A DNA stretch of 64,000 nucleotides from Schaalia hyovaginalis (lineage in GTDB: Bacteria; Actinomycetota; Actinomycetes; Actinomycetales; Actinomycetaceae), in NCBI RefSeq assembly GCF_014208035.1, contig NZ_JACHMK010000001.1, positions 2,170,001 through 2,234,000 on the forward strand, given 5' to 3'. Both the position numbers and the translations under genes were made by a program. Shown here in pieces: positions 55,020 to 64,000 of the stretch. Under the pieces are notes generated by a model, which worked only from the letters and a program-made list of their open reading frames with translations, made no database searches and was not told the DNA's origin. Numbering within the stretch: position 1 is the stretch's first letter; each line of letters starts with the position of its first letter.

Positions 55020-55295
55020 TCACTTCGCCTTCTCGAGGATCTCCACGACGCGCCAGCGCTTGGTCGCCGACAGCGGCCGGGTCTCCATGATGACAACGAG
55101 GTCGCCGATGCCGCACTCGTTGTTCTCGTCGTGGACCTTGACCTTCTTGTTCTTGCGCATGACCTTGCCGTAGAGGGCGTGCTTCACGCGGTCCTCGATC
55201 TGAACGACGACGGTCTTGTCCATCTTGTCGCTCACAACGTAGCCGCGGCGCACCTTACGGTCGTTGCGCTCGGTCGATTCTGCCATGTCACTCAC
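55020..55295 (-). CDS. rpsQ: 30S ribosomal protein S17
   Basis: 91 residues: [20 protein letters not shown], then [20 protein letters not shown]. Overlaps the rpmC stop by four bases. Last gene of the S10 operon here. Confidence 0.96.
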   Translation of the reverse strand: MSDMAESTERNDRKVRRGYVVSDKMDKTVVVQIEDRVKHALYGKVMRKNKKVKVHDENNECGIGDLVVIMETRPLSATKRWRVVEILEKAK

Positions 55296-55525
55296 TCCTC
55301 GGTGCTCGGGGCGGTGCGGTAGCCGAGCTCCCGCTCACGCGCGATCGTGTAGATCCGGGCGATGTCGCGGCGCACGGTCTTCATGCGGCCGTGATCCTCG
55401 AGCGAGCCGACCGCCTGCGCGAAACGCAGGTTGAAGAGTTCGGCCTTGGCCTTCTCGAGTTCCTTGGACAGCTGGGCGTCGTCCATGGCATCGAGGTCGG
55501 AGGTGGTCAGACCCTTTTCCGCCAT
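55292..55525 (-). CDS. rpmC: 50S ribosomal protein L29
   Basis: 77 residues, a helical hairpin: [20 protein letters not shown] is the family signature. Shares a base with the rplP stop. Confidence 0.96.
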   Translation of the reverse strand: MAEKGLTTSDLDAMDDAQLSKELEKAKAELFNLRFAQAVGSLEDHGRMKTVRRDIARIYTIARERELGYRTAPSTEE

Positions 55526-55944
55526 CAGATGTCACCACCCTCTCGGACCACGAAACGGGTCTTCATCGGAAGCTTGTGCTGGGCGCGGCGCATGGCCTCG
55601 CGGGCGAGGGCCTCGTCGACGCCGCCCAGCTCGAACAGGATGCGGCCCGGCTTGACGGGGGCGACCCACCACTCCGGGGAGCCCTTACCGGAACCCATTC
55701 GGGTCTCGGCGGGCTTCTTCGTGAGCGGACGGTCCGGGAAGATGTTGATCCACACCTTGCCGCCACGCTTGATGTGGCGCGTCATCGCGATACGTGCCGC
55801 CTCGATCTGGCGGTTGGTCACGTACGCGCCGGTCAGCGCCTGGATGCCGTACTCGCCGAAGGCGAGCTCGGTGCCGCCGGTGGCGTTACCTGTACGGTGC
55901 GGGCGGTGCTGACGGCGCCACTTGGTACGACGGGGAATGAGCAT
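55525..55944 (-). CDS. rplP: 50S ribosomal protein L16
   Basis: 139 residues: [20 protein letters not shown] and the conserved [20 protein letters not shown]. Confidence 0.97.
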   Translation of the reverse strand: MLIPRRTKWRRQHRPHRTGNATGGTELAFGEYGIQALTGAYVTNRQIEAARIAMTRHIKRGGKVWINIFPDRPLTKKPAETRMGSGKGSPEWWVAPVKPGRILFELGGVDEALAREAMRRAQHKLPMKTRFVVREGGDI

Positions 55945-55949
55945 GGGGC

Positions 55950-56750
55950 TCAGGCCTCCGTTCCGTTTTCAGTAGCGGCGGGCGCGGCCTCGACGGGCGC
56001 CTGCTGCTGAGCGGTCTCCTGGTTCGGGCGTCCGCCGCGGCGCGGGCCGCGACGATCACCGCGGCGTCCGCCGCGGTTGGCCTGCTCGGCCTGCTGACGA
56101 GCGAATTCGCGCTCGGTCAGATCGCCCTTGTAGATCCACACCTTGACGCCGATGCGACCGAAGGTCGTGCGCGCCTCGTGGAATCCGTAGTCGATGTTGG
56201 CGCGGAGGGTGTGCAGCGGAACGCGACCCTCGCGGTAGAACTCCGAGCGGCTCATTTCGGCGCCGCCGAGGCGGCCCGAGACCTGCACGCGGATGCCCTT
56301 GGCGCCGGCGCGCTGCGCGGACTGGAGGCCCTTGCGCATGGCGCGGCGGAAGGAGACGCGGGCGGCGAGCTGTTCAGCGATGCCCTGGGCGACCAGCTGC
56401 GCATCCATGTCGGGGTTCTTCACCTCGAGGATGTTGAGCTGGACCTGCTTGCCGGTGAGCTTCTCGAGGTCCTGGCGAAGGCGATCGGCCTCGGCGCCGC
56501 GGCGGCCGATGACGATGCCCGGGCGGGCGGTGTGCAGGTCGACGCGCACGCGGTCACGGGTGCGCTCGATATCGACCTTCGAGATGCCCGCGCGCTCGAG
56601 GTTCTCGGTGAGGTTCTTGCGGATGGCGACGTCCTCGGCGACGTAGTCGGCGTAGCGCTGACCCTTCGTCGTGGAATCGGAGAACCAGCGGGACCGGTGA
56701 TCGGTGGTGATTCCCAGGCGGAACCCGGTGGGGTTGACCTTCTGGCCCAT
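55950..56750 (-). CDS. rpsC: 30S ribosomal protein S3
   Basis: 266 residues: [22 protein letters not shown]-domain [14 protein letters not shown], then a C-terminal tail of about 50 residues rich in Gly, Arg, Gln and Ala ([18 protein letters not shown]), usual in actinobacteria. Confidence 0.97.
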   Translation of the reverse strand: MGQKVNPTGFRLGITTDHRSRWFSDSTTKGQRYADYVAEDVAIRKNLTENLERAGISKVDIERTRDRVRVDLHTARPGIVIGRRGAEADRLRQDLEKLTGKQVQLNILEVKNPDMDAQLVAQGIAEQLAARVSFRRAMRKGLQSAQRAGAKGIRVQVSGRLGGAEMSRSEFYREGRVPLHTLRANIDYGFHEARTTFGRIGVKVWIYKGDLTEREFARQQAEQANRGGRRGDRRGPRRGGRPNQETAQQQAPVEAAPAATENGTEA

Positions 56751-56751
56751 A

Positions 56752-57123
56752 TCAGCGGTCTCCCTTCTTCTTGTCTTCCTTGGTGCCGACCACGAGCGTG
56801 ATGTGGCTCGTGCGCTTGAGGATGCGTCCTGCGCGCCCCTGAGCGCGCGGACGGAAGCGCTTCATGGTCGGGCCCTCATCGACGAAAGCTTCAATGATCT
56901 GAAGCTCAGCCTCGTTGAAGGTCTCGCCGGCGGCTTCCGCCTTGACCTTCGAGTTGGCGACGGCGCTGAGGAGCACCTTACGGACATCGGTGGCGACGGC
57001 CTGAGGAGCGAACCTCAGGATGTCGGCGGCCTCCAGGACGGCCTTGCCACGAACTTCGTTCACGACGCGGCGGGCCTTCTGGGGCGTGACGCGGACATAA
57101 CGCGCCTGCGCCTTGGCTTCCAT
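56752..57123 (-). CDS. rplV: 50S ribosomal protein L22
   Basis: 123 residues: [20 protein letters not shown] and the exit-tunnel hairpin region [20 protein letters not shown]. Changes in that hairpin can give macrolide resistance in other bacteria; nothing unusual is apparent. Confidence 0.96.
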   Translation of the reverse strand: MEAKAQARYVRVTPQKARRVVNEVRGKAVLEAADILRFAPQAVATDVRKVLLSAVANSKVKAEAAGETFNEAELQIIEAFVDEGPTMKRFRPRAQGRAGRILKRTSHITLVVGTKEDKKKGDR

Positions 57124-57151
57124 GTATCTGCCTCTTCTTCCCAGGGCCGGC

Positions 57152-57433
57152 TCAGCGCCGGCGTCCCTTACGATCGTCCTTGTCGTGGCTGCGGAAGGTG
57201 CGCGTGGGAGCGAACTCTCCGAGCTTGTGGCCCACCATCGATTCGGTGACGAAGACGGGGACGTGCTTGCGACCGTCGTGGACCGCGAAGGTCAGGCCCA
57301 GGAAATCCGGGGTGATGACCGAACGGCGCGACCAGGTCTTGATGACGTTCTTCGAGCCGGATTCGTTCGCGGCGTCGACCTTCTTAAGCAGGTGGTCGTC
57401 GACGAACGGGCCCTTCTTCAAACTGCGCGGCAT
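57152..57433 (-). CDS. rpsS: 30S ribosomal protein S19
   Basis: 93 residues: [20 protein letters not shown] and [20 protein letters not shown]. Confidence 0.97.
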   Translation of the reverse strand: MPRSLKKGPFVDDHLLKKVDAANESGSKNVIKTWSRRSVITPDFLGLTFAVHDGRKHVPVFVTESMVGHKLGEFAPTRTFRSHDKDDRKGRRR

Positions 57434-57449
57434 AGTTATCGACTCCTAC

Positions 57450-58286
<837 letters not shown>

Positions 58287-58310
58287 GTTTGTCCTCTACC
58301 TCTCCGGTTC

Positions 58311-58616
58311 TCAGGCCTGATCGCCGAAGATGTCGATGGCACCCTCGCGCAGGGTGACGATCGCTCGCTTCACGTCCTTGCGCTTGCCCTGACCCGTGCG
58401 GGTCCGGTAGGTCTTGCCCTTACGGTTCTGAGTCGCGACCTGGCCGACCTTGACACCGAAGATCGCTTCGATGGCGATCTTGATCTCGGTCTTGTTGGCG
58501 CGCGGGTCGACCTCGAAGGTGTACTTGCCCTCATCCATGAGGATGGAGGACTTCTCGGTGACGACCGGCTTCAGAATGATGTCGCGAGGATTCTTGCTCG
58601 CTTCGAGGGTGCTCAC
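58311..58616 (-). CDS. rplW: 50S ribosomal protein L23
   Basis: 101 residues: [20 protein letters not shown] and [20 protein letters not shown] core; lies at the tunnel exit, docking trigger factor and SRP. Overlaps rplD by four bases. Confidence 0.96.
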   Translation of the reverse strand: MSTLEASKNPRDIILKPVVTEKSSILMDEGKYTFEVDPRANKTEIKIAIEAIFGVKVGQVATQNRKGKTYRTRTGQGKRKDVKRAIVTLREGAIDIFGDQA

Positions 58617-59257
58617 TTGGTCTCCTCCTTGGTGCCGAGGAAGGACTCGAGGGCGGTCTGCGTGAACACGATGTCATCGGCGTCGAGGACGTCGTAGGTG
58701 TTCAGCTGATCGGCCCAGAGCACGTGAACCTCGGGGACGTTGCGAAGGGAGAGGGCGGTGACCTCGTCCCCGCGCTCGAGGACGACGAGGGCCTGACGGT
58801 CCTCGACGAGCTTGCGCAGCGCGGCGAGGGCGACCTTCGTCTTCGGGGTCTCGGCCTCGATGAGGGCCGTGACGACGTGGATGCGGCCGGCGCGCGCACG
58901 GTCGGACAGAGCCGAGCGGAGTGCGCCCTGCTTCATCTTCTTGGGGGTGCGCTGATCGTAGTCGCGGGGCTGCGGGCCGTGGACGATGCCGCCGCCGGTG
59001 AAGTGCGGGGCGCGGATCGAGCCCTGACGGGCGTTGCCCGTGCCCTTCTGACGGAAGGGCTTCTTGCCGCCGCCGGAGACCTGGCCGCGCGTCTTGGTCG
59101 CGTGCGTGCCCTGGCGGGCGGCAGCGAGCTGAGCGACGACGACCTGGTGCATCAGCGGAATGTTGGTCGGAACGTCGAAGATCTCGGCGGGAAGGTCCAC
59201 GGAAGCGGCCTTCTTGCCCGAAAGATCGAGGACGTCGAGGGTCTGAACGTCAGACAT
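58613..59257 (-). CDS. rplD: 50S ribosomal protein L4
   Basis: 214 residues from [16 protein letters not shown]. The tunnel loop [20 protein letters not shown] is intact and of normal wording, so no drug-resistance change is evident there. Confidence 0.96.
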   Translation of the reverse strand: MSDVQTLDVLDLSGKKAASVDLPAEIFDVPTNIPLMHQVVVAQLAAARQGTHATKTRGQVSGGGKKPFRQKGTGNARQGSIRAPHFTGGGIVHGPQPRDYDQRTPKKMKQGALRSALSDRARAGRIHVVTALIEAETPKTKVALAALRKLVEDRQALVVLERGDEVTALSLRNVPEVHVLWADQLNTYDVLDADDIVFTQTALESFLGTKEETK

Positions 59258-59258
59258 T

Positions 59259-59921
59259 TCACGCACCCTTCACGGACGAGCGAACCAGGACCACGCCGTT
59301 CTTCGGACCGGGGATGGCGCCGCTGATGAGCAGCAGGCCCTTCTCGGTGTCGACGGCCTGGACCTTGAGGTTCTGGACGGTACGGCGGACGCCACCCATG
59401 CGGCCGGCCATGCGCAGGCCCTTGAAGATGCGTCCGGGGGTCGCGCAGGCGCCGATCGAACCGGGCTTGCGGTGGTTGCGGTGCGCACCGTGGGAGGCGG
59501 AGACGCCGGCGAAGCCGTGACGCTTCATGACGCCCGCGAAGCCCTTGCCCTTGGTGTTGCCGGAAACGTCGACGGACTCGCCCGCTTCGAAGGTGGCGGC
59601 GTCGAGCTCCTGGCCGAGCTCATAGGAGTCGGCGGAGGAGGTGCGGATCTCGGCGAGGTGGCGGCGGGGCTCGACACCGGCCTTGGCGAAGTGACCGGCC
59701 ATCGGCTTGGTCACCTTGCGGGCGGGGAGCTCGCCGAAGCCGAGCTGGACGGCGCTGTAGCCGTCGACGTCCTCAGTGCGAACCTGCGTGACGACGTTGG
59801 TGTCGACCTGAACGACAGTGAGGGGCACGAGGCGGCCGTCGGCGTCCCAGACCTGGGTCATGCCGAGCTTGCGGCCGAGCAGCGCCTTCACGGGCGCGTG
59901 CTGCGTGTTGTCAGTAGTCAT
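59259..59921 (-). CDS. rplC: 50S ribosomal protein L3
   Basis: 220 residues: [20 protein letters not shown] and the central extension region [20 protein letters not shown] approaching the peptidyl-transferase centre. One base separates it from rplD. Confidence 0.97.
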   Translation of the reverse strand: MTTDNTQHAPVKALLGRKLGMTQVWDADGRLVPLTVVQVDTNVVTQVRTEDVDGYSAVQLGFGELPARKVTKPMAGHFAKAGVEPRRHLAEIRTSSADSYELGQELDAATFEAGESVDVSGNTKGKGFAGVMKRHGFAGVSASHGAHRNHRKPGSIGACATPGRIFKGLRMAGRMGGVRRTVQNLKVQAVDTEKGLLLISGAIPGPKNGVVLVRSSVKGA

Positions 59922-59932
59922 TGCAGATGTCC

Positions 59933-60241
59933 TCAGAGCTTGATCTCGATGTTGACGTCCGCGGGCAGGTCGAGGCGCATGAGCGAGTCGACGGCCTTCG
60001 GGGTCGGGTCGATGATGTCGATGAGCCGCTTGTGGGTGCGCATCTCGAAGTGCTCGCGGCTGTCCTTGTACTTGTGGGGCGACCGAATGACGACGAACAC
60101 GTTCTTTTCGGTCGGCAGCGGCACCGGGCCCACCACGGTGGCGCCCGCTCGCTGCACGGTGTCCACGATCTTGCGCGCGGAGCTGTCGATGACCTCGTGG
60201 TCATACGACTTCAGCCGGATGCGGATCTTCTGTCCCGCCAT
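59933..60241 (-). CDS. rpsJ: 30S ribosomal protein S10
   Basis: 102 residues: [20 protein letters not shown] and [20 protein letters not shown]. First gene of the S10 operon; its NusE role links it to transcription antitermination. Confidence 0.98.
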   Translation of the reverse strand: MAGQKIRIRLKSYDHEVIDSSARKIVDTVQRAGATVVGPVPLPTEKNVFVVIRSPHKYKDSREHFEMRTHKRLIDIIDPTPKAVDSLMRLDLPADVNIEIKL

Positions 60242-60686
60242 GCCGTCTTACCTCTTCTCGTACAGATTCGTCACCGGTCCCCGCACTCGGGCGTGTCGCC
60301 TTATCGGCGGCACTCGTGCGCGGCTTCCCCCTGGATCGGGGGCGGACCGTTGTCTTGTCCAAAGATCTCGGGCGTGATGCCCGGTTCGCAGAAGCCCTGC
60401 GAAACCGCCCCGCGCGGATCGCGAGGCAACCGTCCCAGTGTGTCAGATCCACTTCACCCGCGGCAAGTTCACAACCCGCCGCCGGCGTGTGAATCCTCCG
60501 ACATCGTGCGGAAGATCGATTCCGCTCATCGATCCGAGCGGCCGCACACGGGTCCGGCCGCGCCTTCGATGAGCACCGGGAAACGAGTGTACCCGCACTC
60601 GGGCGTGTCGTCCAAGACGGTGTGCATCACACGCGGCTCCGAGTAGTCGGATCGAAGCCCTCTCTGGGCGCTCGGGGCTCGGCCCC
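60242..60686. promoter_or_regulatory. S10-operon upstream region with a 19-bp direct repeat
   Basis: 445 bases without a gene. It must contain the S10 promoter (minus strand), but no convincing -35/-10 pair stands out. CCCGCACTCGGGCGTGTCG occurs at 60280-60298 and again at 60592-60610, same orientation, 312 bases apart. A small GGGGC-CGA-GCCCC hairpin at 60674-60686 follows the pilin stop and may terminate it. Confidence 0.5.
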
Positions 60687-62036
60687 TCAGCGGAGCCGAA
60701 TACGAATGGGGGCGGTGAGCATCGCCGCTTCGGCTTCCTCACCTGAGAATTCGAAGGGACGGACCGCGGGGTCGAGGACGTAGCCCGCGGGCGCTTTGGT
60801 CTCGACGAGGACGTACTTGCCGGGCGCCCTGAGGCCGTTCAGAACGGCTTTGCCCTGGTCGTCGGTTGTGAAGCTGGCGATGCCCTGGCAGTCGGCGCCC
60901 GTCTGCGCCTCCTGGAGACAGACCTTGAATTCGGCGCCGGCGAGCGCCTTCTTCGTCTCCTTGTCCACCTTCTTGACTTCGACGCGACCGAGTCGGGCGG
61001 TCTTCGTGCTGGTTCCGATCTCCTTGGCGGGATCGTTGATGAAGGTGCTCACCGTGTTGGAGTAGAGACCGTGTTCACCGCGAGTGGTGTAGGTGACCCG
61101 CGCATTCGCCCCCGAGACGAGCTTGCGCATCGCCTCGGGCTTAACCTCAATGGTGAGCCTCGCGCCCTCGAGGGTCGCCGTGAAGTCGGCGTTCTTGATG
61201 AGAAGGCTCGTTTGCTCCCCGGAGATCACTTCGAGTTTCTCGATGCTCGTCAGGGTCGTCTCGGTCACCCCCGCCTTGGACAGGTCGTCCACGATCTTGA
61301 AGGAGGAGAGCGAGGTGCTCGCATCGTGAAGCGGGATGCGCTGTTCGACGGTCCAGGTGAGGACCCCGCCGGAGGGTTTTTCGATGGAGACCGTCTTCAT
61401 CGGTTTCTCGGAGACGATGTTCTTCGGGTAGACCTCGAGGGTCTTGAGCCATTCCTTGTTGCGCGCGTTCCAGAAGGGGAGGACGACGAAGAAGGGCTTG
61501 GCCTTGGCGACGATCCCGTTGTTCCCCTTGTCGGCCCCTTCGACGAGGACGTAGAGGCCCGGCTTCTGCTTGGTGAAGGAGGCGAGGCCCTGCTGGTCGG
61601 TCGAGATCGTCGTTCCCGGGGACAGGGGGTGCTCGCGCTGGTCGATCGTGACCTTCGTCGGGGAGCCCTCGTTGTCCACGCGCGCTTCGGATGAGAAGTC
61701 GTTCTCGGTGAGCTTTTGAACGAGATCCCAGCCGCTGTTGTCGTTCAGGCTCTGCGCACCTGCGAGGTCGACGCCCTGGACCTGATACAGGGTGAACTCG
61801 ACTCCCGCCAGGGGCTTCGCGCCCTCGAGGAGCGACTGGGCGGAGCCGTCGGCACGGGAGAGCTCCCCTCCCGGATTCGAGTGCTTGTGGACATTGATGA
61901 CGCCGTCTTCGAAGCGGGGGATGTTCCCCGCCGCGGGATCAGCGGCATGAGCCGCACCGCCGATGCCCGCAAGGCCGAGGGCCAGTGCCGCGGAGGCGAT
62001 GATCGTCCGTGTTGCTTGGGGCGAGGAAGGGTTCAT
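60687..62036 (-). CDS. SpaA-type shaft pilin lacking a cell-wall sorting signal
   Basis: 449 residues. Signal peptide at 1-31 (IIASAALALGLAGIGGAAHA). The pilin motif is present as EWLKTLEVYPKN near residue 200, with the Lys that sortase C joins to the next subunit. A D2-type domain follows, then a SpaA-like domain with the E-box YVLVETKAPAGYVLDP. The protein ends TAPIRIRLR: there is no LPxTG, hydrophobic stretch or basic tail, and none appears in the other frames downstream. Such a subunit could be secreted but not polymerised or anchored in the normal way. Confidence 0.85.
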   Translation of the reverse strand: MNPSSPQATRTIIASAALALGLAGIGGAAHAADPAAGNIPRFEDGVINVHKHSNPGGELSRADGSAQSLLEGAKPLAGVEFTLYQVQGVDLAGAQSLNDNSGWDLVQKLTENDFSSEARVDNEGSPTKVTIDQREHPLSPGTTISTDQQGLASFTKQKPGLYVLVEGADKGNNGIVAKAKPFFVVLPFWNARNKEWLKTLEVYPKNIVSEKPMKTVSIEKPSGGVLTWTVEQRIPLHDASTSLSSFKIVDDLSKAGVTETTLTSIEKLEVISGEQTSLLIKNADFTATLEGARLTIEVKPEAMRKLVSGANARVTYTTRGEHGLYSNTVSTFINDPAKEIGTSTKTARLGRVEVKKVDKETKKALAGAEFKVCLQEAQTGADCQGIASFTTDDQGKAVLNGLRAPGKYVLVETKAPAGYVLDPAVRPFEFSGEEAEAAMLTAPIRIRLR

Positions 62037-62133
62037 GTTTTCCTTTCGTTGTCATGCGCTACGAGTCGCAGCAGCTTCCCTCAGGAGCGCTCGTGGGCAC
62101 GAGGGCGGTGCTCGGGCGATGAATGGCCGCGCT

Positions 62134-63093
62134 TCATCGGGCCCGCGCTCGCCGAGGGGAGCGCGGGGAGCCCGCCCATCGGATGTAGAGGCCGATGGCG
62201 ATGATCGTCGCCGCGAGCCCCAGGGCCCACCAGGGGAAGCCGGGAACGGTGGGGGCGGAGAAGGGGGCGGGAGACCCCTTAGCCGCGGGCAGGGCGATGC
62301 GTTCGCCCGTGAGGAGGATCCGATGCGTATTGATGCCGATCGGGGTGCAGGTGACCAGGGCGGCCAGGTCCTTCCCGGGGACCGCTTGCAAGGACTCGGT
62401 CGCTTCGGGCTCGACGACCTTCTTCTCCGAGACCCGGTAGGCCAGGACCTCGCCGAACACCTCGAGGGTGAAGACGTCGCCGATCTCGACGGCGTCCAGG
62501 TCGGTGAACATGCGGGCCTGCGCGAGCCCTCGGTGCCCGGTCAGCACCGTCCTCGTATCGGAGCCTCCGACCGGCAGGGAGGTTCCTTCGAGGTGGCCGA
62601 TCCCTTCGAGAAGGGTCTGGTCATCGGTGCCGTGGTAGATAGGCAGGTCGAGTTCGATGGAGGGTATCCGGATGCGGCCCATGAGGCCGCTGTCGTTGAG
62701 CGACAGGATCGAGCGGTACTCGCCTTCAGTCCCCTCCGATTCTCCCTCTGACTTCGGGATGCTCACGTTCCCTTCGAGGACGGCTCCCACGCGGAGCCCC
62801 TCGTTGTATTCGCGGGCCCGCTGGAGTTGGGCCTCTTTTTCTAAGCTGGCCGCAGCGACGCGCAGACCGTATTCGGACACGATCCGCGACTGGTTGTACT
62901 GACTGATCCAGCTCGCGATGTTCGGATACAGGAGCGTAAGCATCCCGATGATCGCGAAGACGGAGGCGATGATCGAGAAGCCGTCGGGGCGCCAGGCGCG
63001 ACGCTCCCCCATCGAGGGCGTCCGGCCGTTCGGCGGTTCTGCGAGCGCGCAGGATGTTGCGGGCTCGGCGCCTTTGCGTCGACGAATGCTCAT
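62134..63093 (-). CDS. srtC: Class C (pilus) sortase
   Basis: Transpeptidase that polymerises pilins. 319 residues. N-terminal membrane segment FSIIASVFAIIGMLTLLYPN near residue 45; catalytic His in TVLTGHRGLAQARMF; catalytic Cys and Arg in LVTCTPIGINTHRILLTGER; C-terminal membrane segment WWALGLAATIIAIGLYIRW, typical of class C. The start at 63093 (MSIRRRKG) clears the adhesin stop at 63129; a longer frame would overlap it. It sits between adhesin and shaft pilin rather than after both. Confidence 0.9.
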   Translation of the reverse strand: MSIRRRKGAEPATSCALAEPPNGRTPSMGERRAWRPDGFSIIASVFAIIGMLTLLYPNIASWISQYNQSRIVSEYGLRVAAASLEKEAQLQRAREYNEGLRVGAVLEGNVSIPKSEGESEGTEGEYRSILSLNDSGLMGRIRIPSIELDLPIYHGTDDQTLLEGIGHLEGTSLPVGGSDTRTVLTGHRGLAQARMFTDLDAVEIGDVFTLEVFGEVLAYRVSEKKVVEPEATESLQAVPGKDLAALVTCTPIGINTHRILLTGERIALPAAKGSPAPFSAPTVPGFPWWALGLAATIIAIGLYIRWAGSPRSPRRARAR

Positions 63094-63128
63094 GATGTCC
63101 CCGTGTTCGACTTCGTGGGTGTACCCGC

Positions 63129-64000
63129 TCAGGCGTCCCGGTGCTTGCGCCTGCGCTGGGCGATCCAGAGGGCGCCTGCGCACAGGATCAGGAAGGCCGA
63201 GCCTGCGATGAGGAAGGCGTCGGACCCGGCACCGCCGGTCAGCGGGAGGACGGGAGTCTGGAGGGCCGCGTTGCGGATCTTGCCGTCTTCGGGCAGCCCG
63301 CGGACCTTCTCGTCCTCGTCGATGGTGATGTCAATGGGGGCGGCGAGTTTGCGGAAGCCCGCGGGAGCCGCGGTCTCCGTCAGGCGGTAGGTGCCCATCG
63401 GCAGTCCGTCGACTTTGAAGGCGCCGCCTTTCCCAGGGGTGACGGGGATCTCGCCGACCTCGGGAGCGCTCGTGCGGGAGAGCTTCCAGGTGGAACCGTT
63501 CAGGGCCTGCCCGGCTTCGTCCGTCTTGGTCCATTCGAGGGCGGATGTGCGCAAGGCGTTCGTGACCGTGCAGGTGTAGGTCTTGCCCGCTTCGAGGCGC
63601 ACCTCGCCCTTCTCATTCACGTCGCCGCCCTCGCAGGTCCAGCCTTTGGCCTTGTGGGCCGTTTCGGACAGTCCGCCGGTGATGGTCTTGGGCTTTTCGG
63701 CAAGGGAGTAGGCGCCGGCGAGGACTTCGATTCTGGTCACCTTTTCAGAGCCGGTGACTCCTTCCAGGCTGGTCGCGGGCTGCGGCTTTAAGCGCCCGCG
63801 CCGATCGCCTCGGCACTGAGAGGGCCGTCAACGCGGGTAGCGCTGAGGAGCCAGTCGGTGGCTTCAGCCTTTTTCGCCCATTCCTTGTCGCTTCCCTCTT
63901 CGAGGGCCTTCTTGAGGGTGAGTGTGGCTGTGGGGGCGTAGAGGTTGGTGTAGGTGCAGGTGATCGGGATGCTCTGCGGATCCGTTTCCTGCAGGCCGGC
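63129..64000 (-). pseudogene. LPLTGG-anchored pilus adhesin, frameshifted and cut by the window edge
   Basis: C-terminal part of a large surface protein. From the right edge one frame reads ETDPQSIPITCTYTNLYAPT and TDWLLSATRVDGPLSAEAIG, then hits TAA at about 63790. The adjacent frame continues without loss of sense: LKPQPATSLEGVTGSEKVTR, then CEGGDVNEKGEVRLEAGKTY, a SpaA-type domain (GTYRLTETAAPAGFRKL), and the sorting signal LPLTGGAGSDAFLIAGSAFL with basic tail QRRRKHRDA. The shift is a single base in GGCGCTTAAAG. It may be a tip or basal adhesin; it may be broken or mis-assembled. Confidence 0.8.

Overview
The window is high-GC actinobacterial chromosome, most likely from the Actinomycetaceae (an Actinomyces or Schaalia relative). 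This rests on gene order and protein style: actinobacterial sdhCA, nnrDE-alr-tsaE-tsaB-rimI, polyphosphate glucokinase, a four-cysteine-type S14, and a SpaA-type pilus locus with a class C sortase beside the S10 operon. The species cannot be named from the sequence alone. No tRNA, rRNA or CRISPR array was found. Nearly all chromosomal genes lie on the minus strand.

Bases 1-20,850 are housekeeping: sdhA (cut by the window edge), sdhC, tRNA t6A and N-acetylation genes with alr and nnrDE, a sugar transporter of the GRP family, glmS, coaA (the only plus-strand gene here), glmM, rplM-rpsI, truA, ppgK, a frameshifted Panacea-domain gene, and rplQ-rpoA-rpsK-rpsM-rpmJ-infA.

Bases 20,845-47,195 are one insertion of about 26.35 kb. 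It is bounded by two directly repeated 880-bp IS6100 copies and flanked outside by a perfect 8-bp target duplication (CCGCCTAC). It splits a small membrane-protein gene between infA and map, and the two halves rejoin in frame when the insert and one duplication are removed. The insert is a mosaic resistance island: a lipid-gene segment (CDP-alcohol phosphatidyltransferase, a FabF-like synthase, a TetR regulator); an RlmA/TlrB-type 23S rRNA G-methyltransferase; a Tet(33)/Tet(Z)-type efflux pump with its TetR; an oxidoreductase and regulator block; an inner composite transposon made of two identical 1,280-bp IS3-family copies around a DNA cytosine methyltransferase, an ABC-F protein, an Erm methyltransferase and an AraC regulator; and a class 1 integron (orf5 fragment, sul1, qacEdelta1, aadA, an unknown cassette, attI1, intI1) that ends at IRi beside a truncated resolvase gene. 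Predicted phenotypes are resistance to macrolide-lincosamide-streptogramin B drugs (possibly reinforced for tylosin), tetracycline, streptomycin/spectinomycin and sulfonamide.

Bases 47,204-60,241 resume the ribosomal supercluster: map, adk, secY, then the spc operon (rplO to rplN), then after a strong terminator the S10 operon (rpsQ to rpsJ). Bases 60,242-64,000 hold a pilus locus that looks damaged: a shaft pilin with no cell-wall sorting signal, a class C sortase, and a frameshifted LPLTGG adhesin running off the right edge.

The observations most worth following up are: a 164-codon gene with its own strong Shine-Dalgarno site nested in another frame of the DNA methyltransferase gene; paired, apparently leaderless leader peptides (MGTLIFAR and MGALIL) in front of the divergent erm and ABC-F genes; the clean cointegrate-like IS6100 insertion; and several single-base frameshifts that need read-level checking.
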